Assembly: GCF_013166605.1 (NCBI RefSeq)
Contig: NZ_JABKKF010000002.1
Span: forward strand, 372,001-436,000
Direction of reading: 5' to 3'
DNA length: 64,000 bases
Source: Xylanibacter muris
GTDB taxonomy: Bacteria; Bacteroidota; Bacteroidia; Bacteroidales; Bacteroidaceae
In this document: in pieces, positions 35,434-44,842 of the stretch
How positions within the stretch are numbered: position 1 is the first letter of the stretch
Layout of the letters: the number at the start of each line of letters is the position of its first letter
The notes under the pieces: model-generated
What the model saw: only the letters and a program-made list of their open reading frames with translations
Told to the model about the DNA's origin: nothing
The model's database searches: none
Program-made: the position numbers and the translations under genes

Positions 35434-35459
35434 GATGATTTGGGGTAGGGCGTATGTCG

Positions 35460-36848
35460 TTATCCGAATAAGGCTCTGAGAGCCTCTTCCACTTTGCGTA
35501 CGGGAATAAGTTCGATGTTGTATTTTTTCCTGTTGAGGCTCTGGAGGTTATACTTTGGTATAATCATGTGTGTGAATCCGAGTTTCTCGGCCTCGGCAAC
35601 GCGTTGCTCGATACGGTTTACCGGCCTTACCTCCCCGCTGAGGCCCACCTCTCCGGCCATACACCATCCTGCCTCGATTGCCGTGTCGACATTGCTTGAC
35701 AATACCGCTGCTATTACGCTAAGGTCCATGGCAAGGTCTGTAACCCTCAGTCCTCCGGCAATGTTTATGAACACGTCCTTTTGTATGAGCTTGAATCCCA
35801 CACGCTTCTCAAGCACGGCAAGCAGCATGTTCAGCCTGCGCTGGTCGAATCCTGTCGCGCTGCGTTGCGGGGTGCCGTAGGCTGCGCTTGACACAAGAGC
35901 CTGTGTTTCCACGAGAAACGGCCTCACACCCTCGACCGCAGAGCTTATGGCGATGCCGCTGAGACCCTCGTGTTCCTGACTGAGCAGCAGTTCGGAAGGG
36001 TTGCTGACCTGTCTGAGTCCGGATTGCTGCATTTCGTAAATACCCAGTTCCGAGGTGCTTCCAAACCTGTTTTTCATGCTCCGCAAAATTCGGTACATAT
36101 AATGCTGGTCACCCTCAAACTGTATCACCGTATCTACGATATGCTCGAGAATCTTCGGGCCGGCTATTGTTCCCTCCTTATTAATATGTCCTATAAGTAT
36201 TACCGGTATCCCGCTTGTCTTTGCAAACCTCAGAAGGGCAGAGGCGCATTCCCTTACCTGGGTGACGCTGCCGGGGCTTGTCTCCACGCTTTCGGTGGAT
36301 ATGGTCTGTATGGAGTCTATGATAATAATATCCGGTTTCACATCTTTTATATGTGTGAAGATATTATCGAGAGATGTCTCGCACAATATGCGTATGTTGT
36401 CATTGTCGTTCTGCTTTATACGTTCGGCACGCATTTTCAGTTGGTGGGCGCTCTCCTCACCGCTGACATACAGTATTGTACGTTCAGGCATGTTCAGTAT
36501 TGTCTGTAGCGTGAGCGTGCTTTTTCCTATGCCCGGCTCACCTCCAAGCAGAACGATGGAGCCAGGCACGAGACCTCCGCCCAAAACCCTGTTCAGTTCG
36601 TTGTCGTGCATGTCGATGCGCGGTTCGTTCTTTGCGCTTATCTCGCGTAGAGACAACGGGCGGTTGCCGTGTCCTGAGGCTGTTCTCACGCTTGTGGCGG
36701 CAGAACGTGCCGCATGTGTGCCGGTGTCAGAGGATATCTTTATCTCCTTGAAAGTGTTCCACTGTCCGCAGTTTGGACATTTACCGATCCATTTTGCCGA
36801 TTCCTGTCCGCAATAATCACACACGTATGCTGTTTTATCTTTTGCCAT
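35460..36848 (-). CDS. radA: DNA repair protein RadA
   Basis: 462 aa. N-terminal zinc finger CDYCGQESAKWIGKCPNC (residues ~9-26). RecA-like ATPase with Walker A GGEPGIGKST near residue 97, Walker B IIIIDSIQT, and the RadA-specific KNRFGS motif near 260. C-terminal Lon-like domain (GEVGLSGEVRPV). It promotes branch migration in recombinational repair. Its promoter faces that of the substrate-binding lipoprotein gene. Confidence 0.97.
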   Translation of the reverse strand: MAKDKTAYVCDYCGQESAKWIGKCPNCGQWNTFKEIKISSDTGTHAARSAATSVRTASGHGNRPLSLREISAKNEPRIDMHDNELNRVLGGGLVPGSIVLLGGEPGIGKSTLTLQTILNMPERTILYVSGEESAHQLKMRAERIKQNDNDNIRILCETSLDNIFTHIKDVKPDIIIIDSIQTISTESVETSPGSVTQVRECASALLRFAKTSGIPVILIGHINKEGTIAGPKILEHIVDTVIQFEGDQHYMYRILRSMKNRFGSTSELGIYEMQQSGLRQVSNPSELLLSQEHEGLSGIAISSAVEGVRPFLVETQALVSSAAYGTPQRSATGFDQRRLNMLLAVLEKRVGFKLIQKDVFINIAGGLRVTDLAMDLSVIAAVLSSNVDTAIEAGWCMAGEVGLSGEVRPVNRIEQRVAEAEKLGFTHMIIPKYNLQSLNRKKYNIELIPVRKVEEALRALFG

Positions 36849-36872
36849 TGCTGTTTTTTTGTATTGTATATT

Positions 36873-36922
36873 ACAAAAGTACAGATATTTTTCGTGATTA
36901 CGAAATATTTTATTAATTTTGC
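36873..36922. promoter_or_regulatory. Back-to-back promoters of radA and the lipoprotein gene
   Basis: Minus strand TACTTTTGT at 36873-36881 (radA, leader ~15 nt). Plus strand TAATTTTGC at 36914-36922 (lipoprotein gene, leader ~100 nt). The two -7 boxes are only 32 bp apart, so the -33 regions overlap and the promoters may interfere. Confidence 0.6.
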
Positions 36923-37029
36923 AGCGTGATAAAGGCTAATATCGCACATTAATAATAGCTTGAAAGGCGACTTGTGTAATGATTACGCTTGCCGCCTTTC
37001 TAAATTTCAACAAGAGAGCATTTACACGG

Positions 37030-37959
37030 ATGAGAAATCTTTTTTATATTTTCATTGTCATTGTGTTTTTTTCCGCCTGCGGCGATTCTTATCAGGAGAA
37101 AAAAAGACTGTCCAGGCAAGAACGTTTGAAACTTATGAAAGAGGATTCCGCCGCGATGAAAATAGCCGTAACTCCCACCTTCGACTGTCTTCCTCTGTTT
37201 GTAGCAAAGAGCAGCGGACTCTTTGAACGTCTTGGAGCCGATATACGTCTTAAGCATTATAACGCGCAGATGGACTGCGATACGGAACTTGAGAAGGGAC
37301 GTGTGGAAGGTGCCGTGACAGACCTTGTAAGGGGCGAATGGATGAAGATACATGGCACGTCTCTTGTTTATGTAACCTCCACAAATGCCTGTTGGCAGAT
37401 TATTTCCAACTTCAATTCAAGAATCAGGCGATTGAAGCAACTTGATGATAAGATGGTGGCAATGGCGCGTCATGCCGCCACTGACTTTATGGCATGGTAT
37501 GCCGTCGACAGTGCCGGCCTGAAGCCGGAAAGGGTGTTCCGTATACAGATTAATGATGTCGGGTTGCGGCTGAAGATGCTTGTCAACAACGAAATGGATG
37601 CGGCCGTGCTTCCTGAGCCTCAGGCCTCTGTGGCACGTATGCATCGGCATGGTGTGCTGGCGGATACGCGTAAGCTCGGATTCTCCTTCGGGGTGATAGC
37701 CTTCAGGTCCGGTGTGTTTGATAATGACCGCAGGAAGAAGCAGAAGGATGTGTTTGTCAGAGCATACAATATGGCTGTAGATTCAATCAACGGCAAGGGA
37801 ATAGGACATTATAAGGCTTTGATACACAAATACTGTAATGTAGACGAGTCTGTTGTAGGGAAAATCCCCGAAGATATAAAGTTCAGACATATATCAGAAC
37901 CGCGCACGGAGGACATCGCCCGTGCTTCCGCGTGGATAAAAGAAAACTATAAAGATTAA
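37030..37959 (+). CDS. ABC-type substrate-binding lipoprotein (NMT1/THI5-like)
   Basis: 309 aa from the ATG at 37030, giving a lipoprotein signal (MRNLFYIFIVIVFFSAC); an in-frame ATG at 36979 would add 17 residues in front of it. The mature part is a type II periplasmic-binding fold (IAVTPTFDCLPLFVAKSSGL, then KGRVEGAVTDL, NNEMDAAVLPEPQAS), as in NMT1/SsuA/TauA-type proteins. No permease or ATPase gene is nearby, so the transporter must be elsewhere or the protein senses rather than transports. 15 bp before the TPR gene, likely one operon. Confidence 0.82.
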   Translation: MRNLFYIFIVIVFFSACGDSYQEKKRLSRQERLKLMKEDSAAMKIAVTPTFDCLPLFVAKSSGLFERLGADIRLKHYNAQMDCDTELEKGRVEGAVTDLVRGEWMKIHGTSLVYVTSTNACWQIISNFNSRIRRLKQLDDKMVAMARHAATDFMAWYAVDSAGLKPERVFRIQINDVGLRLKMLVNNEMDAAVLPEPQASVARMHRHGVLADTRKLGFSFGVIAFRSGVFDNDRRKKQKDVFVRAYNMAVDSINGKGIGHYKALIHKYCNVDESVVGKIPEDIKFRHISEPRTEDIARASAWIKENYKD

Positions 37960-37974
37960 TTCCCATTCCTTATT

Positions 37975-40260
37975 ATGAGTGCAGAATATGATTTCTCCGG
38001 ACTATTGGAGATGACACATGGCGGAAATCTGGCAGGAGTTATCCATGAGCTGGAGAATATGAGTCTTGCCTATCCCGAGCTTGGCATAGATAATAGCCTG
38101 CGTCCTTTGCGTGAAGAATATTATCTGATGCTCGAATATTGGAGCCGCGGATATAAGGATGATGATTCCGGCAGACGTTTGGAAAGTCTCATTTCGCGCT
38201 TCTATACCATGCTGCTTGACCTTTCAGGAAGCTTTATGATAAGAAAATCTTCTTTCCTCACCACTATGAGCAAGAGACTGAGGAGCGGTGCTCGCGACTG
38301 GTCGGCCGATTCTTTGAGGGTGATGATGGAAGATTATGTGTCAGACATGGCGTTGCTCGAGCTTGAGCCGGCTCATGTGCGCGAGGAGAGGATGCATGCC
38401 GTAATGCAGAGCCATTATCAGGCCATGGACGATCTTTTCTGTTATGTATACACCTCCGGACAATGGACGCCGCATACTGCAGAGGCGTATACCGCCATGT
38501 TGCTTTCACCTACTGTAGACAGTGCTGACCAGCAGCTTGTGGTATCGGCTGTCACACTTGCCTGTATGAGGGTGTTTGACGTAAAGAAGGTTATTCTTCT
38601 CACAGAAGTCTATCGTCGCAGCACCGATGAGTATGTGCGTCAGCGTGCACTGGTGGGGTGGGCGTTGTGTTGCGGAGGATGTCGCGGCGCAATGTCTGTA
38701 TATCCCGATGCTCTTGGCTCAATGAGGTCCATAATGGGGGAAAGCGGTGTGGCTGACGAGCTTGTGGATTTGCAGAAACAGCTGATATATACTTTTAATG
38801 CCGATAAAGATGCAAGGACAATCAACGAGGAAATAATGCCTGGTCTGTTGAAGAACAGCGACATGAGCATTACACTTGGCGGAATAAAGGAGAATGACGC
38901 TGATCCGCTTGCCGATATATTGAATCCGAATCAGGGTGAGGGAAAGATCGAACAGCTTGAGGCTCAGATAAACCGTATGAAGGATATGGAGAAAGCCGGC
39001 TCAGATATTTATTTCGGAGGATTCTCACAGATGAAGCGTTTTCCGTTTTTCTCGAGAATGAGCAACTGGCTTATGCCTTTCAACTTAGGGCATCCCGACC
39101 TGTGGCAGTACCGTTCTGCCTTGAAGGGCAATTCCGCATTTTTGGATAATATCCTTAAAGCCAATGTATTTTGCAACAGCGACAGGTATTCGTTTGCCAT
39201 TGTTGTCACCCAGATGATGGACCGCATACCTGAGAATATGCGTGAGATGCTCAACAGACCGGAAGCATTAGGCATGGCTTTGGGAATGCCGGGAGCCACA
39301 GATGGTCTCGATACCGAATCACCGATACGTATAAGGAGGTTATATCTTCAGGACCTTATGCGTTTCTTCCGTTTGTATTCAAACAGAAGCGAGTTGCCGG
39401 ATAACCCGTTTAATGTTAAAGATGAGCAGCTTACCGAGAAGCATGTGTTTCTCGCATCTCCGGTTTTTGACTGTGAGGCTGTCAGAAGACGTTTTGTAGA
39501 GGTTTGCACGTTTCTGTCGCGTTTTTCCGGCACTTTTAATGTTGCGGAGAAGATGCTTTTAGGCATTGGTGTCAGCGATAGAGATTTTGACTATAACATG
39601 CTTTTGGCCGGAATGTATCTGAGGGAGAGCGTCAATACCGCGTCAGCGTATATGAACGGCAGCGCCTTGGAATATTATGCCAATGTGCTTGATTCCAATC
39701 CTGATGACGCAAGGGCCTTGTACGGATACGGAAAGTGTTGTCTTAAACTTGAATTGTACGACAAGGCGGTTCCTGTTTATTCCAGGCTTATGGAGATGTA
39801 TCCCGATAATGCCAAATATACGCTGTGTTATTGCATGTGCATGGTGAAGCTTGGCAATTATGATGAGGCCCGTCCGTTGCTTTTCCGTATAGACTATGAG
39901 CATCCCGGCAACGCCCTTATAAAGGAAACGCTTGCTGTGACCCTTATCGGGCAGGGTGAATATGGCAGTGCCAAATCCATTCTTGCGGAGCTTATACAGT
40001 CGTCAACGGCCACTGCGGCCCACTATCGCGGATATGCCTATTGTCTGTGGGCGGAAGGCGACATAGTGGCGGCGGCCGGTAATTTTGTGAAATGCATAGA
40101 GTCGGAAAACAGAGGCAAGTCTCGGGAAAGTCTTCTGGTTGATATATATTCGGGTGTGAAGGACGCGGATTTTTCCGTGATGTTTTCCAAAGATATTTCA
40201 GATGAGGATATAAGGATGATGTGCGAGTATGTTTATCGCCTCATCGTGTCCGGAGAGTGA
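37975..40260 (+). CDS. Large TPR-repeat cytoplasmic protein
   Basis: 761 aa, no signal peptide or membrane segment. The C-terminal third (residues ~560-740) contains recognisable tetratricopeptide repeats (ALEYYANVLDSNPDDARALY; AVPVYSRLMEMYPDNAKY). The N-terminal two thirds are helical and unrecognised, with a possible coiled coil near residues 320-345. Co-oriented with the substrate-binding lipoprotein gene (15 bp). Probably a scaffold; function unknown. A hairpin repeat element and a terminator follow. Confidence 0.75.
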   Translation: MSAEYDFSGLLEMTHGGNLAGVIHELENMSLAYPELGIDNSLRPLREEYYLMLEYWSRGYKDDDSGRRLESLISRFYTMLLDLSGSFMIRKSSFLTTMSKRLRSGARDWSADSLRVMMEDYVSDMALLELEPAHVREERMHAVMQSHYQAMDDLFCYVYTSGQWTPHTAEAYTAMLLSPTVDSADQQLVVSAVTLACMRVFDVKKVILLTEVYRRSTDEYVRQRALVGWALCCGGCRGAMSVYPDALGSMRSIMGESGVADELVDLQKQLIYTFNADKDARTINEEIMPGLLKNSDMSITLGGIKENDADPLADILNPNQGEGKIEQLEAQINRMKDMEKAGSDIYFGGFSQMKRFPFFSRMSNWLMPFNLGHPDLWQYRSALKGNSAFLDNILKANVFCNSDRYSFAIVVTQMMDRIPENMREMLNRPEALGMALGMPGATDGLDTESPIRIRRLYLQDLMRFFRLYSNRSELPDNPFNVKDEQLTEKHVFLASPVFDCEAVRRRFVEVCTFLSRFSGTFNVAEKMLLGIGVSDRDFDYNMLLAGMYLRESVNTASAYMNGSALEYYANVLDSNPDDARALYGYGKCCLKLELYDKAVPVYSRLMEMYPDNAKYTLCYCMCMVKLGNYDEARPLLFRIDYEHPGNALIKETLAVTLIGQGEYGSAKSILAELIQSSTATAAHYRGYAYCLWAEGDIVAAAGNFVKCIESENRGKSRESLLVDIYSGVKDADFSVMFSKDISDEDIRMMCEYVYRLIVSGE

Positions 40261-40313
40261 GTTCTTATCGGGCATATATGAATGCTGTTAGATGCCTGAT
40301 GTTAAAATGAAAT

Positions 40314-40519
40314 GTTAATTTACTGAAAAATATCCGGTTGCCGTAATTTTTTTGAAATCTATTTACATTTTTGGTGAATGTAAAATTCTCTTCCGATGAA
40401 CATGCTATTCATGCTCAATGAATGGCATGTTCATCGACAGTGAATGGCCTGTTCATCAAGCGTGAATAGGCCTTTCATTTTGGCATACTTTTTGATTGTG
40501 GTTAATATGCTGTATATCA
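40314..40519 (+). repeat. Hairpin repeat element, copy B
   Basis: 206-bp homologue of 6558-6762 with the same order of three hairpins. First, TTTACAT/ATGTAAA with a different loop. Second, CGATGAACATGC/GCATGTTCATCG (perfect 12 bp) plus ATTCAT/ATGAAT closed by the same GCTCA loop. Third, GAATGGCCTGTTCA facing TGAATAGGCCTTTC. TTTTGGCATACTTTTTG follows, as in copy A. It sits between the convergent TPR and DUF362 genes, mirroring copy A's setting. Confidence 0.7.
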
Positions 40520-40703
40520 GATGATTATGGTTTTAAAAAACATGAAGCACCCTCAATGAAAACGTCTTATGAATTTTTGTTACATATCGAACCGGGTTAG
40601 CATACATATTTTGCCTGGTACTGCATTTTTTATGCCTTTGTCCGTGTGTTGTTGCCATATTATGTAGAACCGGTTGCCAAGAGAAACCGGTTATGTGTGA
40701 GAC

Positions 40704-40738
40704 AAGTGAGGTCTTCCGGTAACCGGAAATCACTTTTT
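40704..40738 (+). terminator. Intrinsic terminator at the end of the copy B region
   Basis: AAGTGA...TCACTT encloses an inner TTCCGG/CCGGAA stem with a TAA loop and is followed by TTTTT. It overlaps the last codon of the convergent DUF362 gene and would stop transcripts from the TPR gene or from copy B. Confidence 0.7.
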
Positions 40739-41996
40739 ATAGTTTCTTATATATAAGGTCTATTCCGTTATATTTCCTTTCCGTAGGATTGTTCCAATGT
40801 TCCATAATGCCGAGAGGCCGTGTGAGCACGGTTCCGTTTTTGTCCGGGCAATATGTTGTTCCGCTTGGCGGATTTGGAATAGTAGCTGCTTCGCGCAGGT
40901 ATTCGTCGCAAAAGTTGAAGCTGCCGAACTTCGGCCATTCCCCTACGAGCATGTCAAGTCCTACGGCATCGCATGCCACTCCGTCTTGAGATACGATAAT
41001 CGAGCAACACCATTCGTTGTTGAACGGAGGTTTCTGCCATTTGGGAGACGGCTTGCCGTTGACATCGCGTGAACCGTAAGTGCCGTCAATGAGAAACAGC
41101 ATGCATTTTCCGCCTAAGTCTTTATGTCCCATGAAGTCTACAAATGTCTTGTAACCGGGTTTCCCATGTTTCTTGTCTGCGCTGAAGTTGTTGTGTCCGT
41201 TGCGCCTCCATATAAGGTTTATGTCCGTTGCTCCATACCAGTTCTTGGCTGTGAGCGTTATCCCTGGGCCTTTATGAGTCTTTAGGAGTGCGCTGTTTAT
41301 CAGGTAGTCGGCGTCTACGATACATTTTGCTATACCTCTTGCCAGTTTCCCGTTGTCAGCGGAGTATTTTATCTGTTCCTCATAGTATTCGCATTTCAGT
41401 CTTCCGTCGCCTCCTATATTGTCGATGAATATTATTCCGGGAAATTCTCTGTGACATTTGTTGTATATGCTGTCTGTGATAGCCCTGCTCGGCTCACATA
41501 TTATAATATCGCCCTGTTGAATGCCTCCGTCGTATACAAGGCTTCTTACGAGTGCCAGAGTTACAAATGGGGAGGAGTTGAGTTCGATAGTGTCGCGGTG
41601 TGTCAATGCGTTGTTCATGTTAAGTTTTATGGCTATTTTCTCGCCTTTGCGGTATGCACGGCGGCCTCGGTTATGGGTTGAGTTGAAATCCTTGAAAAGC
41701 GCTTTCCAGGCTTTTGCCGGTTTCTTCTCTCCTGTCAGTTCTGTTATTGCATTGCGTATCATGTCGTCGGCTTTCTTCTGACAGTTCCATCTGTCTTCCA
41801 CCCATAATCCTGAGTCGCCGTCCCATTTCGCCACTCCGGGGTTATGTATCCATACGACCCTACCAGGGGTTATGCCTATGCCTTTCCCCAACGGCTCGTT
41901 AGGGCCTACGAACATTTTTGGCTGTGAGCACAGTATTTGCGGGAAATACAGAATTAAAACTGTCAATGTGATGATCAACGATATTGTCCTTTTCAT
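40737..41996 (-). CDS. DUF362-domain secreted protein
   Basis: 419 aa. A signal peptide (MKRTISLIITLTVLILYFPQILC) with a terminal Cys-Ser is possibly a lipoprotein. The DUF362 pattern is visible: KIAIKLNMNN, ALVRSLVYDGGIQQGDIIICEPS, LLKTHKGPGITLTAKNWYG and SQDGVACDAVGLDML. DUF362 proteins are often linked to Fe-S proteins, but no ferredoxin-type Cys cluster is present here. Function unknown. Its promoter is at 42018-42026. Alone on the minus strand. Confidence 0.82.
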   Translation of the reverse strand: MKRTISLIITLTVLILYFPQILCSQPKMFVGPNEPLGKGIGITPGRVVWIHNPGVAKWDGDSGLWVEDRWNCQKKADDMIRNAITELTGEKKPAKAWKALFKDFNSTHNRGRRAYRKGEKIAIKLNMNNALTHRDTIELNSSPFVTLALVRSLVYDGGIQQGDIIICEPSRAITDSIYNKCHREFPGIIFIDNIGGDGRLKCEYYEEQIKYSADNGKLARGIAKCIVDADYLINSALLKTHKGPGITLTAKNWYGATDINLIWRRNGHNNFSADKKHGKPGYKTFVDFMGHKDLGGKCMLFLIDGTYGSRDVNGKPSPKWQKPPFNNEWCCSIIVSQDGVACDAVGLDMLVGEWPKFGSFNFCDEYLREAATIPNPPSGTTYCPDKNGTVLTRPLGIMEHWNNPTERKYNGIDLIYKKL

Positions 41997-42017
41997 GTCT
42001 TTTGTTGTTTTAGTGGT

Positions 42018-42026
42018 GCAAAAATA
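42018..42026 (-). promoter_or_regulatory. Bacteroidetes -7 promoter box for the DUF362 gene
   Basis: Minus strand TATTTTTGC, matching TAnnTTTGC, 22 bp upstream of the start codon. Confidence 0.6.
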
Positions 42027-42097
42027 CGCATAAATACCGACTTATCATTTATCACAGCCCTATATTTTAATGTTTTATTTGATATTATTAGTGGGTA

Positions 42098-42232
42098 TCA
42101 TTGGGGTTGTCCGTACTGTTGCCTGCCATGATGGCTGTGAATGACGGTCGTATTTTTTGTCTGTGAGTCAAAAAACTTGCGGAAATCATCTGCAATACAG
42201 AATAATTCAGTAATTTTGTCTTCGGTTAACAT
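42098..42232 (-). pseudogene. Transposase N-terminal remnant
   Basis: From the ATG at 42232 the frame reads MLTEDKITELFCIADDFRKF, which looks like the first residues of the IS982/IS4-like transposases common in Bacteroidales (I recall ..DKITEIFCIADDFCK..). It then drifts (HSHHGRQQYGQPQ) and stops after 44 codons. The frame stays open upstream for 26 more codons. No terminal inverted repeats or further transposase text were found in the 359-bp gap, so this is a decayed fragment. Confidence 0.55.
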
Positions 42233-42355
42233 GGCGTTATTGTCTGTAATACTTTTATCCGGCACTATAAAGTTACAACGATTCTCGCTATTCGCCGAGT
42301 TTACATTCAATTATAATTCATAGAACTCACGTTATTTTTAAATACTGTTGTCATA

Positions 42356-43090
42356 ATGAATGATATTGTTTATCTCCTGATTGCGGCTTTGGCTCCAGCA
42401 GTGTTGCTTGCATGGTATATTTACAGGCAGGACAGTCTGCAGGCAGAGCCTGTCGGCTGGTTACTGAAGGCCGTCGGTATGGGAGTTTGCTCCGCTTTGC
42501 TGACATTGGTGATTGTTCCGTTGTATTCATCCACACATGGAAGTGTGTTTTCCATGACCGATGCATTTATCGTGGCTTTTATTGATGCCGCCCTGCCGGA
42601 AGAAGGATTCAAGCTTCTGATGCTGTGGCTGTTGTTGAGACGGAATCCTTATTTTGACGAGCATTTGGACGGAATCGTGTATGCCGTATGTGTAGGCATG
42701 GGTTTTGCCGGATTTGAAAATATTATTTATCTTATTGGCAACTATGACGATTGGGTAGGGGTAGGCATTGTCCGGGCGTTGTTCTCTGTTCCGGCACATT
42801 TCTTCTTTGCTGTGCTTATGGGCTATTTTTATTCATTGGCATATTTTCAGGAAGAAAACAAAGTGCGGAATGTTGTTCTTATGTTTGTGGCTCCGGTTGT
42901 TGCCCACGGATTGTTTGATGCGTGTCTTTTCATGTTGAGTGTCATGCCGGGTGTTGCGGTATTGTTTGCAGTGTTGTTTCTTATCGGTTTCAACAGATTG
43001 AAAAAGCGTTGCACCGAACTGATACGGATACAAAAGGAAAAAGATATACGTGAGGGTATGATATGCGGGAATGATGATATGGGCGTGTAG
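42356..43090 (+). CDS. prsW: PrsW-family intramembrane glutamic protease
   Basis: 244 aa with about seven hydrophobic segments. The family motifs are complete: PEEGFKLL (EExxK type) at residues ~79-86, GFAGFENIIYL (FExxxY) near 118, and two histidines in membrane segments (AHFFFAVLMG; VVAHGLFDACLF). PrsW cleaves the anti-sigma factor RsiW in Bacillus; the target here is unknown. It stands alone after the transposase remnant. Confidence 0.92.
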   Translation: MNDIVYLLIAALAPAVLLAWYIYRQDSLQAEPVGWLLKAVGMGVCSALLTLVIVPLYSSTHGSVFSMTDAFIVAFIDAALPEEGFKLLMLWLLLRRNPYFDEHLDGIVYAVCVGMGFAGFENIIYLIGNYDDWVGVGIVRALFSVPAHFFFAVLMGYFYSLAYFQEENKVRNVVLMFVAPVVAHGLFDACLFMLSVMPGVAVLFAVLFLIGFNRLKKRCTELIRIQKEKDIREGMICGNDDMGV

Positions 43091-43241
43091 GCTTGTCTTG
43101 GTTGAGTTTTTGATGTCTTGCGTTTCACGGTTGCAGACTAAAATAAGGGAAATGACTTGCCGGAGTATGTTAAAAAAGTCCAATTACAGGGCTTTGATGA
43201 GAAAATAGGATTACATTTTATGCTTTTTTAGTATTAAATAA

Positions 43242-43271
43242 TTTGTTTATTATAATTATTTTGTAAATTTG
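43242..43271 (+). promoter_or_regulatory. Promoter of the four-gene envelope cluster
   Basis: TTTG at 43242-43245 and TAAATTTG at 43264-43271, 18 bases apart, fit the Bacteroidetes -33/-7 pattern (spacing one short). The leader to the first gene is ~100 nt. Confidence 0.5.
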
Positions 43272-43379
43272 TAATGGGAGTGTGATTGGAATTCGCGTCG
43301 GATCGGATATTCATCAAACAATCGTCCCACGCTTCTTATTATTATATATTACGAACTAACCGCCAGGCTGAGGACGGGC

Positions 43380-44834
43380 ATGGCATTGATTTTTAATTTT
43401 ATGAACCATTCCGAATCGTTTAAACGAAATGTTGCCATAGTGGCAGCCGTTGTTTCCGCGCTTGCAGTTTCCGTGTATTATCTGCCGTTCGTCTCAGTCA
43501 TGAATATTTGGGGAGTGGAATTTGAATTGTCAGTCTTTAAGATGTTTGACAACGGCACCGGAAAAGTTCTCTCAGTTTTAGGAACAGTAGTGTTGCTTGT
43601 AAATACTGTTGTACAGACTTCCAAGCCAAAAGCGTGGCTTGTTTTTGTCTGCGCTTTGTTGACAGTGCTTCCTGTATTAATGGTAAACGATGATAACATG
43701 TTTATTAGAGTACATTGTTACGTCGGATACTATCTTGCCATTTTTGTCACTATAGCCTTGTTCGTATGCTGGCTTATTGAGTATGTCATATATATCCGTC
43801 ACATGAAGCATGCCGGAATAATGGCAATCGTGGGAGCGGCTTTTGTCATATTGGGAATTGTGGGCGTTTATATTTACAGACCGCTCACAATACTATATCT
43901 CGTTATCTTTGAGCCGTTGGGATTTTGTATGTTGTTTACCGCACTATTGGGTAAGATATTTTCGAAGAAAGGTGGTTCTCCCGAGGTTGAGGATACTGTT
44001 TCGGACACAGAGGCAATCACCGTACAAACAGCCTCCGCTCCGGAACATGAAGAAGATGCGCCTGAAAAAGACAATTCGTGGAAGAGATGGCTCATATTTG
44101 GCGGAATAGCCATTTCCGTTGCGGTTGCTGTTATTTTGTTAATGAAGTTTTACGTAGGTGACACTGAAAGTAAGCCGTATATCGTCAATTCCCCCGAGGC
44201 TGTGATTTATGATTCCACCGACGGGTTTGTCGGACGTGACTCTGTAAAGACAATATCCAAAGATGACTATGTATCTGTAGTGGAGATTGACGCTGACAGT
44301 GTTTGGGCGAAGGTGAGATATTATAAGCCGCTGGAAACAAACAGCGTTTTCTATGGATATGTCCGTCTGGAGAATCTTATCACCCTTGAGGAATATAACA
44401 AACGGCGTGAAGGCATTTCAACTGAAACCAGCGGTACGGATGAGCCTTTGGTTACTTCAGCAACAGATGAAGAGCCGGAAGCGATGCCTGAGACTTATGA
44501 CTCTCAGGATGATGTGGTAGAAGACGAGCCGGCAGGAGAGGAATACACTCATAGTTACAAAGGCACAGTCGACGATAAATATGCCATCGAAATGACGCTT
44601 ACATCGGATGGTGGCGCTTATTATACAGGTGAATACTTCTATACCAAGAATAAAACTCCGATACAGTTGCGCGGCCAGCTCACTGATGACATCAAGCATC
44701 TCGTGCTTGAAGAATATGAGGGCATGAATATGATCGGAAAGTTCGAGGGAACGCTATCCGACAACGGATATTCCGGAACATGGACAAGTGCCGACGGCAA
44801 CACATCCTATCCTTTCAGTGTCACAGTAAAATGA
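43380..44834 (+). CDS. Membrane protein with SH3-like and beta-rich C-terminal domains
   Basis: 484 aa, not recognised as a named family. About six membrane segments lie in residues ~15-200, then an acidic cytoplasmic-looking stretch. A further helix (LIFGGIAISVAVAVILLMKF, near 240) follows. Next come an SH3-like domain (residues ~265-345: SVWAKVRYYK, YGYVRLENL), an acidic low-complexity linker (~350-390), and a ~90-residue beta domain ending GYSGTWTSADGNTSYPFSVTV. The last domain resembles small ligand-binding domains of Bacteroidetes lipoproteins. First of four closely spaced genes; the next starts 8 bp after its stop. Confidence 0.7.
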   Translation: MALIFNFMNHSESFKRNVAIVAAVVSALAVSVYYLPFVSVMNIWGVEFELSVFKMFDNGTGKVLSVLGTVVLLVNTVVQTSKPKAWLVFVCALLTVLPVLMVNDDNMFIRVHCYVGYYLAIFVTIALFVCWLIEYVIYIRHMKHAGIMAIVGAAFVILGIVGVYIYRPLTILYLVIFEPLGFCMLFTALLGKIFSKKGGSPEVEDTVSDTEAITVQTASAPEHEEDAPEKDNSWKRWLIFGGIAISVAVAVILLMKFYVGDTESKPYIVNSPEAVIYDSTDGFVGRDSVKTISKDDYVSVVEIDADSVWAKVRYYKPLETNSVFYGYVRLENLITLEEYNKRREGISTETSGTDEPLVTSATDEEPEAMPETYDSQDDVVEDEPAGEEYTHSYKGTVDDKYAIEMTLTSDGGAYYTGEYFYTKNKTPIQLRGQLTDDIKHLVLEEYEGMNMIGKFEGTLSDNGYSGTWTSADGNTSYPFSVTVK

Positions 44835-44842
44835 AGTTAGAT

